Of a stretch of 64,000 nt of DNA, positions 31,850 to 43,565 are shown piece after piece. The position numbers and the translations under genes were made by a program. The notes beneath the pieces were generated by a model. It did not search any database. It saw only the letters and a list, made by a program, of their open reading frames with translations, and had not been told where the DNA came from. The first letter of the stretch is position 1; each line of letters begins with the position of its first letter. Where the stretch lies: assembly GCA_963971575.1 (NCBI GenBank), contig OZ020611.1, forward strand, positions 145,230,419 to 145,294,418, in the 5' to 3' direction. The DNA comes from Liopterus haemorrhoidalis (lineage: Eukaryota > Arthropoda > Insecta > Coleoptera > Dytiscidae).

Positions 31850-32480
31850 AAAGATAGATGACAGAATTACAAAGAGTGGAAAGCGGTTAGAGCCTTAAAT
31901 TCAGTTCTTTAGTCAAAAAGTTTAACAAATCCTAAGCTAATTTTATTATTTACCACCATAATAAACTGCATCATGCTTTATGGTGCTGAACTATGACAAA
32001 TTAACGATTAATAGAAAAAAAAAAACTGCTAGCTACTCGGATGGATTTCTGGAGACTATGAAGCAAAGTGTCAAGACAGTATAAAGTTTGAAGAAGTTTA
32101 ACAAATCATAAGCTGATCTTTTTATTTACCACAATAATAAACAGCATCATGCTTTATGGTGCCGAATTATGACAAATTAACGATTGATAGAAGTAAAAAC
32201 TGCTAGCTACTGGGATGGATTTCTGGAGACTATCAAGCAAAGTGTCAAGACAGTATAAAGTTTGAAATGAAAGGATTCGGGAAATAATGAACATAACAAC
32301 TCAAATTATAGATCGGATCTTAAAATAACAACATATTTGATATAGCAATGTCTAGCGCAAGACTGGGAAAGAATTTTAAAATAAGTTTTGCAACTGGTGC
32401 AGACGGCGCGACGAAAAATACCGCTAAATTAATTAGATTCAAAAAGAAACAGGCAGGTTCCGAGAGATCAACAAAATAAA
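31850..32480 (+). pseudogene. LINE ORF2 C-terminal relic with internal duplication
   Basis: Readable pieces: IMLYGAE-like text, MDFWRL-type text, then IREIMNIT-like and DRI. The order matches LINE C-termini (SILLYGAE-W ... LLATEMDFWRR ... I-IMN ... GHVQRM). Part of it (31917-32091) is repeated directly at 32093-32266. Many frame breaks; no reverse transcriptase motif. Confidence 0.6.
31917..32266. repeat. ~174-bp tandem duplication
   Basis: 31917-32091 and 32093-32266 align end to end (AAGTTTAACAAATC ... GTGTCAAGACAGTATAAAGT), about 90% identical by eye. Differences spread along both copies show the duplication is not recent. Confidence 0.85.
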
Positions 32481-32571
32481 TAAGCAAGGGAAGTCATGCA
32501 TTTTCGAATGAATATCTTCGATTGAAACGTCAGTAATCTTACTTTCAATCTGATATAATGAAATAACATTT

Positions 32572-32751
32572 GGCTATGCCAAACGTTTAAGCCGAATTAA
32601 ATGGAATTTTTAATTTTATAAGTTGTCACGAGCTGAATTTTTAACGATTGAAGTTGGCTTTTGCTAAACAAAATGAACAAAAGCCTCATCTATACGTTAA
32701 AAGTTACTAGTTTTTAAAATATAGTTCCACTTAAATCAAAGAAATAAGCTA
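32572..32751 (+). mobile_element. TA-targeting MITE, copy D
   Basis: GGCTATGCCAAACGTTTAAG ... AAAGAAATAAGCTA. Same orientation as copies A and B; the most diverged complete copy, with its left TA mutated to TT. Confidence 0.8.
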
Positions 32752-32759
32752 TACGTCAC

Positions 32760-34891
32760 TAGATCTGGTAATTTTTGTGTTGTAAATGGACTTTTATGGA
32801 ACCATACGAACTTGTAAATATGGTTTTTCAATTTTTGGTTGAGTTTCATTGTATTAATGTTATATTCATTCAAAATTTACAAATGTCAGATTGTCATTAA
32901 TGTCAATTATTTGTCGAATATTTTGAAAGTTGCTATTCCAAAATTGCCACTCGAAGATATAATATTACAAATATACAGCATATAAAAAGAAGTTTACCTC
33001 TTAGTTACATATTACAAAATGAAACATGTTATAGTTCAATCAGACATTCGTTTGAAATTTCATTGCTTTTTGTTTATTGCACGGTATTTAATATCTTCAG
33101 ATGAATTCTGATATATTGCGATTGATATCAAATCTTTAAAGATAACAGTTGTGACGGTATTTTAACAATCATTTTCTTAGTGACGCTTTTATTAATCGCA
33201 CAAACTTTGTAGAAATGATTCATAGTAATCAGAAATTGTATAAAAAATTGGTGTGCCTCTCCCATCTTTCTATTCACTGTCATCCTCGTCACTTATCTGT
33301 CCAATGAAATCGTCATTTCCTGAATCCCGGTGATACCTGGCTTTGAAAAGAGTGGTCTGATATCTTCTTACGTGCGGATTTTCCATTAACTATTGATTTA
33401 GATGGGATCAAAATTGCGGCGTGATACTTTGTTTCCAAAAATTGTGAGATACTGTCGATCTTGCTTAGTTAAGGTTTGAGTTTCGGAGTTATACATAAAT
33501 ATAAGGCGAGCTATAGTTGTAAATATTTTAATTATAAATACTGAGCACGATTATAAAAATTTCTCAGCCTTAGTTCTTCTGACAACTAAATTTCTGGAAA
33601 AAAATTAAGAGACCACAGAAAATAACGTGCGTAGTATGTTTATGCATAATTTGTCTCCAAATCAAAATTCACGGTACGTCAAGATCAGTAACAAGAACCC
33701 GAAAGTACCTCAAATTTATTAACAAAACTGCGGCATCGAAAAATAAATCGAAAAGTGCGTACTGCAGAAGGCCAACGTCTGTTTTATACAATACTACGAC
33801 ATTACATTTAGTTAGGCGAGTTTTTTATGGTTCGTTAAGAACATAAGCTTGCGTCATTTGCAATTTTAAGCAAAATTGGGGAAAAATATCAAATTTGATT
33901 TTCCAAATGGAAAATGTTGTAGGTAAACTAAAAATTATTTTCCGACCCATATTCAAAAACGGCCTCAAAACGAAACGAAACGAAGGAGATCGGTGATCGA
34001 AGTTCATTTTATTTTGGGATTTTGTTGATTTTTATTAAATAAATTTAAAAAAATGTAAATCATTTTTCATTGGTCTGATAAGTATTTTGATAAATAACTA
34101 TTGCAAAGATAAGCAATTATTATAAATTATTTGTCATTTTTCAAGATGAATTATGCAAGTGCAGTTTAGGATTATAAAATAACAAGAGAATCATTACCAA
34201 TGTAACCAGTCGGAACTAATGTTGTTATTCAACATGAGAAAACAATCATTTTGTTAACACTGTACTATCTGCCAACTTGTTCATTTCATATAAAAGAATA
34301 ACTTTGTTTACATTATTAAGTGTGAAGATAATAAATTATTCAGTATGGGATTATAAAGTGTATTGTAATTATGCGTGTAGTTAAACAATTATAAGAAGAA
34401 ACATTCAAAATTATATTCATTCACAAAATGACAAAATTATTTTGACATTATATAGTAAATCAAGTACGACTAAAAACTCTCAATCATATACAGGAATACA
34501 CTGATTGTTTTTTTATTTACGTCCGTTTGCTCTTAGGTCCGATTTCAATTTTACAACCCTTTCGGAGCTTCCGTTCATGTGTTTTCTGCCTATTTCCGAC
34601 AACGTTCGAGTTCAGTTGCATCAGCTAACAGGAATTTCGACGAGTTTCTATAAATTAATTGAAATATTATTTAAGTATGCCGTTCTGGTTGCCACTAAAG
34701 TGCATTACTCTGAATTTTTCCAGATTTTTAAAACAACTCTACAAACAAAAATAAGGTGAAAGACAAAAGTTTTTAAAATATTTTTGACGATAATGCTTTA
34801 AAATAATAAATAAAACGTTACTTTTCGTCCATTAAGTTACTTATTAAGAACTTTCATATAATGACTCGCAAATATATATATATTTTTTTTC
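32760..34891. other. No gene; dispersed repeat copy 2 at 33248-33405
   Basis: 33248-33405 is the uninterrupted relative of 23488-23640. The remainder is AT-rich. The 84-codon frame at 34505-34759 has no recognisable feature. Confidence 0.5.
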
Positions 34892-35187
34892 GTACCATGT
34901 CGCTCAGGAAGTCTCCGGTCTAACTAAGAAAAACATTTTTTTTTTAGAAATTCGACTATATTCATCAACCTACTCTCCTTCAAGAGTGATACATTCATTC
35001 CAACGTTCCTCAATTTAAAAAAATTAAAATTAATTAATTAATTTATATTCAGCATACCAATCAGTAATAGTTGATTTGCCTGGTGCAGAGTCTCTATAAC
35101 ACTTATCAAGCCACTGTTTGGCTCAAAAGTATTTTGTCCCATAAAAAAACAATGTTTAATCAGCCCACGAAGTTCTTTTTTATCCAT
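34892..35187 (-). mobile_element. Internally deleted mariner element
   Basis: Minus strand: ATG at 35187 opens MDKKELRGLIKHCFFMGQNT, then (one frameshift) QWLDKCYRDSAPGKSTIT and DWYAEYK, the N-terminal DNA-binding region. It jumps to EERWNECITLEGE and VDEYSRIS, the C-terminus. A terminal repeat-like stretch ends near GTACCATGTCGCTCAGG at 34892. The catalytic core is deleted. A different mariner subfamily from the one at 22124. Confidence 0.75.
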
Positions 35188-35189
35188 TC

Positions 35190-35989
35190 TTTTGAAAATT
35201 ACAAAACTGGAGTCACTAAAACCACTGTAACCTCTAAACTAATTGTCAATGAAATGGATACACCGTTGTTACTCCTACAAAACTCTAAAAAGCATTCAAC
35301 GGAATATAGCATATTTTATAATATATTTTCTTAGTACCTAATGACAAATAAACAATAAAAACAATTATATTGACATCATATGATGCATTGTCACATTATT
35401 CTTCTTATTATGGTTTTACCGTATTTTAATTATCTATTATTATTCACAGCCATAACAACAGTAAATGTATATGCGAAAACTAATTTAACATCACGTAATA
35501 AATTATGAGAAAAAATAAAGTTATATTTGATTTCTAATGATGTAACACATAATTGTTCTAAAAATTTTAAGCGGAAGTTTGTCGGCTTACGCCTCACGAA
35601 AGTAACAAAACTTATGCATTTGTTATTTACACGCAAAATTAACAATTATCTTTTAACAATATTCATTTCTTTGTCAAGGCTCCACTTATCTCACTATAAC
35701 CATCTTATTTTTAATTAATTGTAAAATCTAAATTCTTTTGTGCCTGGATTGGTTAAAAAACATACTATTTTAATGTCTTCTTTAGATAACTGTTTTGTTT
35801 TATGAATATTTTAATAAAATTTCAAATATAACGATTTAATTCTTGTATTTGATAGTATATATGTTGCAAAATCAACCATACTCCACCAGCAAGTCGTCTA
35901 TAAGGGCCACATTAACGAAGCGATCTACTTACTGAGGTAAAATAAAGTTGTGTATTGGACTACTCACAAAACGGGTCAAATATCTGGAC
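35190..35989. other. AT-rich, nothing recognised
   Basis: Frames at 35430-35718 overlap on both strands and carry no family signal. Confidence 0.45.
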
Positions 35990-36240
35990 ATGGCGGACGA
36001 CATACATGTCTAATTACTTAAACATTCCAAGATGCACAAACAAAACTAACTGCAATGCCACTAATAGCAAAGAATACTGGGCTAAACATCTACACCCAAA
36101 CACCTGGGGATGTGAAGATCAATGCTAAAAGTGATCAACCACTTCTATTAAGGTCTACAGAGATCAGACAAACTGAATGATACTAAAACTTAGATAGTAT
36201 TACTATACTACTCCGTTAGTAAGCGGAAGTTGTTGAACAG
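35990..36240 (+). pseudogene. LINE reverse transcriptase fragment
   Basis: GCGGACGACAT near 35992 encodes ADDI, the tail of the RT motif C, followed in a shifted frame by TFQDAQTKLTAMPLIAKNTG and LNIYTQ, VKINAKSDQPLLL, EIRQTE: the stretch after the YADD motif in insect LINEs (IAAKTGLNIN--KTKVM-IN). Ends at a stop at 36177-36179. A decayed copy. Confidence 0.65.
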
Positions 36241-36953
36241 ATGCTGACATAAATGAGTACGCAAGAAAAGACTAGCTTTCAGCTACCTCAGTACGCGAGT
36301 TATGTTAAAGGAATCCGCAACTTGTGTCAAAGAAGTCCGCGAATTGTGTCAAAAGAGTCCGTGAGCCATAATTGCAATAATTATTTTTGTTTCTCAAAAA
36401 CAAAACGAAAAATAAATTACTTTGTATAAGGAGGCTCAGTAAATAAAACACCATATATTTATTGTATCAATAAATATTTACTTATTAAATCTTTACCTTT
36501 ATCAAAATAAGTGTAGCTACAAATTAATTGAAACTAAAATTTCTTTGCACTACACGAGTACACGCGCGTAGCCGGTAACGAAAAAGGCTAATACGCTAAA
36601 AATTCTCTAATTTTCCTGCATTTTCAAAAATGTTCTTCTAGGGGAGACCTCGAACCCCTATTTCACCACAAAGTATGGAATACATAGAGGAACGGGTATG
36701 CATTACTTATTTTTTTATATAGTCCCCATTAAAAATGAAACAATTGTCATAACTTACGACAAGTTTTGGATTAGTTCATCGTATAAATCAGCCAGGTTGT
36801 CACTGTTGTTTTCACTTAGTCGTCATTTTCCAGTCCTCTACCACTCAGAGAGTCCTTGAGGTGGGGGAATAACTGATAGTTACTTGGCGCAAGGTCTTAA
36901 CTGTGGATGATGAATGCGGAAAAGTGTATCAGCGAAATTCGGCAAGTCAAGTG

Positions 36954-36986
<33 letters not shown>

Positions 36987-36987
36987 G
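36954..36987. repeat. (TA)n microsatellite
   Basis: Sixteen or so TA units. It explains the tyrosine-isoleucine run in the frame at 36903-37115, which is not a gene. Confidence 0.95.
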
Positions 36988-37014
36988 GAATGTATGTATG
37001 TATGGATCCGCTGG

Positions 37015-37080
37015 ATAGGGGCCGCCCGCTTCAAAATACATTACAGGAGGTCCGTGATGCCAAAAAGGTTGAGAAACATT
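37015..37080. mobile_element. hAT end remnant
   Basis: GGTCCGTGATGCCAAAAAGG then TTGAGAAACATT resembles the right end of the hAT directly to its right (GGTCCGCGGGAGCAAAAAGG then TTGAGGAACACTG). Confidence 0.5.
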
Positions 37081-37140
37081 ATTTATACTATCAAATTATA
37101 TTTGGTTTACTATAGTCACATACCAATTCACCATATATAT

Positions 37141-38028
37141 CATTGTACTTCAACCCGTGGTCCGCGACCCGTGCCGGTCCGTAGAAAATTCCTGCCGATC
37201 CGCTGTTCAAGAGTATATAGCACAATTTTTTTTGTCGACGAAGAAACTGACTTTTGTCCGAACCATGATTTATTTAATATTTACTAGCCCCAATACAACG
37301 CCTCTTGCAGTTATTTTTCATACTTCTGAAGAAGCTAGCTCTTTGGAATAGTCGCTTACAAGAGGAAGATATAGAAATATTTCCACTTTTAGAGGATTTT
37401 TTATTGCTGCTGATGTCAACCAAAAAGTCATATTCAACATAATAAGTCAACATTTAAGAGCATTAGCTGAAAACTTATTTTCCTGAAAATAAGAATCCTC
37501 GTAAATGTAACCTCTGGATTAATAATCCATTCTTGGAAGATATCAAGTCATGTGCACTTTATCCTCGTGAAAAAGAAAAGCTGATCGAGTTGTCTTCTGA
37601 TGTCACTCTGGTGTCCAGACATAAAATGAAATCATTGACTCAATTTTGGAAATCGCTAGAAAAAATATCCATCTTTTAATTATAAAGCTATCAAATTATT
37701 GGTCATGTTTTCGATTTCCTATTTGTGCGAAAAGACTTTTTCAGCCATGTCAATATCAAAAACCAAACAGAGAAATCGAATGGATGTTAACGCAGCGCTT
37801 CGTCTCTCAGAAACAACTCTGCAGACACGTATATCAAATTTTCTAACAAAGAAGCAGTAGCAGATGTCGCACTAAAAATTGTAATTGTATAACTGTATAA
37901 CATTTACCTATATAATGATAAAATACTATCTATATTGGTATTTATTTCTGTCTTAGCTTTCAGCCGGTCCGCAAAATATTTATCCTATTTTCACCGGTCC
38001 GCGGGAGCAAAAAGGTTGAGGAACACTG
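37141..38028 (+). mobile_element. hAT element, 888 bp
   Basis: Left end CATTGTACTTCAACCCGTGG, right end GAGCAAAAAGGTTGAGGAAC then ACTG. Flanks ATATATAT (37133-37140) and ACATATAT (38029-38036) match at 7 of 8 positions. It carries a decayed transposase C-terminus. Confidence 0.85.
37300..37857 (+). pseudogene. hAT transposase C-terminal half, decayed
   Basis: Pieces in order: SRLQEEDIEIFPLLEDF, KNPRKCNLWINNPFLEDIKS, REKEKLIELSSDVTLVSRHK, LTQFWKSL, then SYLCEKTFSAMSISKTKQRN, LSETTLQTRISNF. The CEKTFS-M--K-K-RNR block is the hAT dimerisation motif. Frames change at least three times and stops are present. The N-terminal zinc finger and most of the catalytic region are missing. Confidence 0.8.
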
Positions 38029-38149
38029 ACATATATGACCGAAATAAGCTTTTTTATTATTAATAAATATTAGCTTCATGTAAGGGCCCTTGATCGTCAG
38101 TCAGAGACCCCATGTAACCAAGACTCACCCCTGGCATGGGAATCATCAA

Positions 38150-38310
38150 GGTAAAAGTAGAGTTGGAATGCGAAGACAGGCATGGCACCGTACCATGAAG
38201 AAAGAAAGGAATGATCGTGGGAAAGCAAAGACTAGAGAAGAGCCCAAGCTTCCTGGAAAGACCTGATACTTAACTATATTGATATAGAACTTGTGTGAGG
38301 CCAAAAGTCA
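38150..38310 (+). pseudogene. LINE ORF2 C-terminal fragment
   Basis: SRVGMRRQAWHRTMKKERND then RGKAKTREEPK and a stop match the RRG-P--WRRT-EKE...GK-W end of LINE ORF2 proteins. Isolated, no reverse transcriptase. Confidence 0.5.
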
Positions 38311-38384
38311 ACGCGATCAACGGTAACCCATAAACGATACAGAGAAAGTTATACACATAGGAGTACCAGAAGTTACATTTTTTG

Positions 38385-38435
38385 CAACTGTTTACCGTTC
38401 CGCTGGCACTTAAGGTCCCTGTTCACTGTTTGAAA
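38385..38435. mobile_element. hAT end remnant
   Basis: CCGCTGGCACTTAAGG ... CACTGTTTGAAAACCACTGG: the complement CCAGTGGTTTTCAAACAGTG is a hAT-style terminus. Confidence 0.45.
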
Positions 38436-38449
38436 ACCACTGGTTTGGA

Positions 38450-40790
38450 GGAGTCCAGAATGTGCTGAAGACACAGTCCAAGATTGAAAAGTTCACTCAG
38501 CAATAAGAGCAGTCTTAATGTTCGCATGTACTACCTCTTTATGCTTCACTCTATGTATCGAAGCATCGTGCGTCCAACGTTGGAAAACGTTTGCTGCATA
38601 ATATAGAATCGTCTTACATCTTAAGCCTTCAGGAGTGCTTGTTCCATTCTACTTATGAGTTAATGTTAATGAATTATTCTGAATTAATATTCGGGTTACA
38701 TTTAAGTGTATGTGATTCATTCACATAATAAGAAGTGTCAAAAACAAACAATGATTTATAAAGCTATAAATCGAGTAGGAAATAACCTCAGTACATTACC
38801 TTGGCTACCTCATCCAAAAGGAAGTAATATGACCAAACAAACATTCGTCATTGAATATGAGATGAACAATAAACATAGGAATTTTAATACTAATGTATAT
38901 AGATTCCAATACTAAATGTGGAAACGGATGTGAGGTACTCATATGTCACCCACACATACGGGTCATATTCGCATTTTACGCTATTGCATTATCAAGGATA
39001 AGATAATGATCTTTTATCAGATTCATTTTAATTATTTTTGAAGGTATTGAAATTTTGATGATTCATTAATTTGTTATTTATTTTAAATATTATTTTCAAA
39101 CATGCGATGCTTTTTTGAATTTAAAAAAATATATTTTAGTTCCTGAATATATAGGAACAATGTCAAAGTTATTTTCGGATATAAAATAAATTAGGTATAA
39201 TTGAAGTTATGTAATGAATTAATGGATTGATTATTATTGGAGGGCATTATGAAATTAAATGGAAACGATTGTTGTGAATTAATAAGTATGGAAAAAATGG
39301 ATCATGTTGTTTGCCATATTTCATAACTTTTCCGGTTTTTGTTCTCAGTAATTTTTGTCCTACAAATATTATTGTGCAAGTTTAGATTTTTTTCCATACA
39401 ACCTTTTTAGGTGACACGGTAAAAAATTAACGTTCCCTATAATGTCAGTCATTTTTTGGTAGATTTTCCTTAACTTTCATTAACTTCTGAACGGATAATT
39501 TCTCAGTGCGGAAAATCAATGACAGAGGTTAATGATGGACGATCGACCATCCATTACAAACAATTGATGACGGGGTCGTTAAAATCCATTAATGGATACA
39601 TTCGAGTTGTACAGGGTAGAGCTAGCCATGAGCAAACAGTTGATGGTGACGTCATGAATAGAACACTGATGGAGCGCAACAACACCAACGCAGAACAAGC
39701 ATGGATTGTGACGTAATGTTTATAAAATGTAACCCTAAAATTTTAGGTGGCGTTTTTACTGTCAGATTAGTCCACGTCTGTCATGAATCAAAATTATGTA
39801 CTTCTAGCGGTCTCTGGAATAACCTAAAGATTTCTTTTTAAGGTAGCCGAGACTGTAAGCTTGATGTGCCCTTTGAAGCACGCCCCATATTCCCGAATAT
39901 TCATGTAGGGATACAGGTACTTATTTAAGGGAAGGCTGAGCGGGCCGACGGTTGCAACGATCAAGAATTTTTGTGGAATGATCGCACACTTACAAAACGA
40001 GTGAGTTGACCGCTACGCTGCTGCAACCGCGACAGTTGATGGACGGTTTATGAGAGAGGAGAGGAGAAAATCGTATTTGATAAATATTATTTAAAATAAT
40101 AAATCCTTTTGTTCTGAGCATTTTTCATAATTCGGGGGGCACGCCACCTACAAAAATTGATTCTGTTACTGGTAAAGTACTAATACCTCAGACGTCATCG
40201 TGTACAATAACTTGTTGATGACAAAATATGTATGGTTTGTAAGGTAAACGCAATTTCACGTATCTTCTTATCTCTGACACATACGATAACTGTTATCATC
40301 ACCTGTTTGCTCTCTTTTTGGAATTATAATATGTATTTGGGTGTAAAAAATTCTTGCGAAATTTAAATAAAGTTTAGAATAATTTGAAAATAAACATTTG
40401 TTTTCTTAGAAAATTACAGGTGTGGAGGCGAGAAGATAATCACCGTAAGTGACAAATTTATGGACGACACATTTTTCTTGTATTTGTATGTAAAATCTTT
40501 TTTTTTGCTGTGGATTTTATTTGTTTAGCCGCAAATTTGTTTAAACTATATTTTTTTCCTTTAATGAACTGGACGAGAAGGTTTTAACAGGCTTTCAGAA
40601 CGGGACTTTAATTGAAGGGAACCATGGGGGGGGGGGGGAGTGACAGTTGAGCTTGTGTGTTAGTAATGAATATCATGAAGATGATAGAGATAAAATCTCA
40701 TCTTCATTAAGATATTTTAAGTTTCCGATGTAAAATTTTCTCATAACTATCTAACAGCCCTGTTTAATCTCAGGTGCATTCTAATCGCTA
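38450..40790. other. No gene; poly-G tract
   Basis: The 65-codon frame at 39519-39716 lies in slightly GC-richer DNA but has no family signal. A G13 run occurs at 40626-40638. Nothing else recognised. Confidence 0.45.
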
Positions 40791-40854
40791 GAGCCTTGCG
40801 CGGATTAATTTTCCGATTTTCGCATCCGATCCGCACCCGCTACTTTTGCAAATA

Positions 40855-41036
40855 AAGTCTGTTCCTTTGGTTTAGGCAGAACTAGATTTTCAATTCTAGT
40901 TACTTTTACCAATTGATTGAAGCTTTTGATAATTTTGTTCAGGAAAATCCAACTTCAATATATAAAAAAATAGCTAATGACAACTTACAAAAATGAAAAT
41001 TCCGGTTAGTTCCGTCTAATCGTTTGGAATAGACTG
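40855..41036 (-). mobile_element. TA-targeting MITE, copy E
   Basis: 182 bp between TA (40853-40854) and TA (41037-41038). It differs from copy C at only about ten positions, so these two are the youngest copies. It interrupts the ATCCGC word array of the surrounding element. Confidence 0.9.
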
Positions 41037-41559
41037 TAGCAATACTCGCATCTAATCTGCATCCGCATATCGTCCAACATAATTTAAATAATAAATAAAT
41101 ATAAAAATATCTATACCATAATCAGGGCTGGTAACTAATTAAAAATTAAACGGTTAAAAATCGAAACTTTAACTTAAATAACTGTTTACTTATTTTATAC
41201 ATTATTTTAAGAACACAAAGAGGACGCACCCAAAGAAGTGTTATTCTTTATTTCTTAGGTTCAAAAGGCACTAAGCCGGAGTTCCTTTTTTTAAGTTATC
41301 ACGAAAACGAGTTGCCTATGTTATTTCATATTTTATGTTCGCATTTATTATAAGGTGACATTTATTATAAAAAATAGAATAAGTCATACATTTTTAATAT
41401 TTTGGAAGACATACAAATTTAAGAAATGAGACATTTGTATTAAAAATTACACAAAAAATTAAAATGAAATAAAAATTGTATTTGGATTTTTGACAAATGT
41501 AAGTGTAGTTTAAAATAGTTAAAACAAAATTACTAAAAGTCCAATTCAATGGATAAAAT

Positions 41560-41602
41560 TATTAGATTTCAAATTCAGTTCCGCTAAACGTTTGGATATA
41601 TC
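41560..41602. mobile_element. TA-targeting MITE, partial copy F
   Basis: TTCAGTTCCGCTAAACGTTTGG matches one end of the MITE family (TTAGTTCCGCTTAAACGTTTGG). No second end was found. Confidence 0.5.
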
Positions 41603-42394
41603 TGATAAAATCCGTAAAATTTTGTAACTTTTTCTATTTGTAACATTATATTTAATTAAATCGATAGATTCAGTTGTAAGGTATCGTTGAAACATACTGA
41701 ATAACAGGAAACGAATAAAACACTCGGTAGTTTCAAAGAATAAAACAAGTTAATTTAAAAAAATAAAATAAATAAATAAACATATTATATTTAATAAAAA
41801 TTCTAAATAATAAATTAATTCAGTTCAACCAAATTAAATTAGCTCAACCAGTAATGTCATTCGTTCAAGAAATTACGCAAAATTAAATGCGCTATACCTG
41901 TTCAAACTTGTTAGCGCGCAAGCATTTTTCAAAACTGATATTATTAGTTTTTATTTCTACCCCGATTTGAACTATACAAGGAGTAAAATGCCATCCGATC
42001 CTGTACGTCCAAACTCTGCATCCGCAGTTTAAATAATATATTATCCGCATCCGTAGAAAACTAGCAGATATTCGCGGATAAGACGCCGATGTGCAAGGCT
42101 CGAATTACGAGTATAGACTTATGAGTGACATATTGTAGACTTAAATGTCTCTGCTTTACGCATTCTAATCATACGTAGTACGAAGTTTGCTATCTAATCA
42201 GCGAAGTGGTGCGATCGATCTTTTTGTGTAGGGCTCTACTAATCGCCTATTGTACCAGCTTGTTCTTCAATAATATTTTCCATTGGTTGTGATTCTTTTG
42301 GCTTCATAATTGCAAAATTTCAAATTGAATCGTGGTAAACCGAGGGTTAATTTTATTATACTCGGACATGTAAGGTTTTTATAAAATAGTTATT

Positions 42395-42512
42395 TGTGTA
42401 CCATGGCCAAAAAGTAGATCTTTTTCGGCCGCTTCTGAATTTAAAGATCGAGGCGCAGCCGAGGATTTTAAACAGATAAGAACGAAAAAGATCTTTTTGG
42501 CCAAGCTACACA
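42395..42512. repeat. Inverted-repeat element with GGCCAAAAAG ends
   Basis: TGTGTACCATGGCCAAAAAG (42395-42414) pairs with CTTTTTGGCCAAGCTACACA (42493-42512). AGATCTTTTTCGGCC and GAAAAAGATCTTTTT occur inside the two arms, and TCGGCCTAGGCCGA plus AAAAAGAT recurs at 42712. Possibly a small MITE. Confidence 0.6.
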
Positions 42513-42840
42513 TTATATTTTTGGGCGACCAAAATAAATTTTTATTAGAAAAGTTATATTTATTAACTTACATTAGATAATTTTTGGTTACTGAACAATT
42601 ATTGCAATTATAAATGTTCGACTGTCAATTGTTTCACTCTAACCATGGATCTTTGACTTGAGAAATGACACACAGATGGCTCTAGCATCCAGCGGCAAAA
42701 AAATAAGTGAATCGGCCTAGGCCGAAAAAGATTTACTTTATGTACTAGATGATTAAAAAGAACTGTTTTTGATATGATCGCTCAAAACAATTTTTTTTTT
42801 CTTTCTTAGTTTTATAAGAACTTAAAAGGTATAATCTCTA

Positions 42841-42945
42841 TCTCTATAGTATAAAAGGGAACGTCTGACTGTCTGTTTGCCTGTATGTTACCTTAGAATT
42901 CGATAATGGTTGAACCGATTTTGAACAGTTTTTAGAATGATTTTT
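42841..42945 (+). mobile_element. Helitron-like 5' end
   Basis: A|TCTCTATAGTATAAAAGGGA then ACGTCTGACTGTCTGTTTG and AACCGATTTTGAACAG are typical of insect Helitron starts (TC terminus after A, TATAAAA, GTCTGTCTG words). A CTRR hairpin end was not recognised, so the length is unknown. Confidence 0.55.
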
Positions 42946-43565
42946 AAAATATTTTTAATTTAAAATTTTATATTGAAAATATTTATTTAGCATGTTGATG
43001 TTTCATTGAAATTCATGAGCGTATCCGTATAGAGACAGTAAACTGATGCACAGTAGTAAAAATACAACGATTATATCTGTTTGTAAAGTATGTAAATTGA
43101 AGATTTCAGGAGTGCGTACCGCAGTGTCTGTGACCTTTGTTAAACAGATATTTACGTTCAATGGTTTTATAAAAAAATTTAAATATTGTAATAAAGTTGT
43201 TGCATTGTGGCGTGCAATGGACCCGTGTTATTAACTTTCATTCTATGTACTGCTGCATTTATTTAAGTTCCGTTGTAATATTAGCTAACTTTTTATTAAA
43301 TGTACAAACGGAAATAGATTGTTGACCATAATCTACCATATTCTAATGAAGTATTGGGCGCCATAAAGCTTTTCTAAACATGGATTAGTGTCAGGATTGC
43401 TAGTTCTGAGCACTTTTCTTTTTAACACTTTGAGCCTCACGTGCCTACCGCCGGCTCCCACTTCTACTACTCTGATGACCCACCGGAGGATACGCGGGGC
43501 TAACGTATTGATATACAGAGTGATTTATAACGAGAGTAACAAACTTCAACAGTTTGTTGGCAAAT
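42946..43565. other. No gene recognised
   Basis: The 62-codon frame at 43046-43234 and 98-codon frame at 43388-43684 show no family features; the second crosses the left end of the 43566 element. Confidence 0.4.

Larger units (their letters stand above)
40791..42101. mobile_element. hAT-like element with ATCCGC-rich ends
   Basis: Left end GAGCCTTGCGCGGATTAATT then GCATCCGATCCGCACCCGC; right end (complement) GAGCCTTGCACATCGGCGTC with ATCCGCATCCG words before it. About 1.3 kb, AT-rich and non-coding, holding MITE copy E and a fragment F. The flanking duplication is unclear (5 of 8 bases). A single-ended relative is at 52311-52460. Confidence 0.6.

Noticed and set aside
36903..37287. Overlapping frames with a tyrosine-isoleucine run
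   Set aside because: Produced by the (TA)n microsatellite and hAT ends.
40626..40638. Poly-G tract as a regulatory quadruplex
   Set aside because: A single G13 run without further G tracts nearby; a simple homopolymer.
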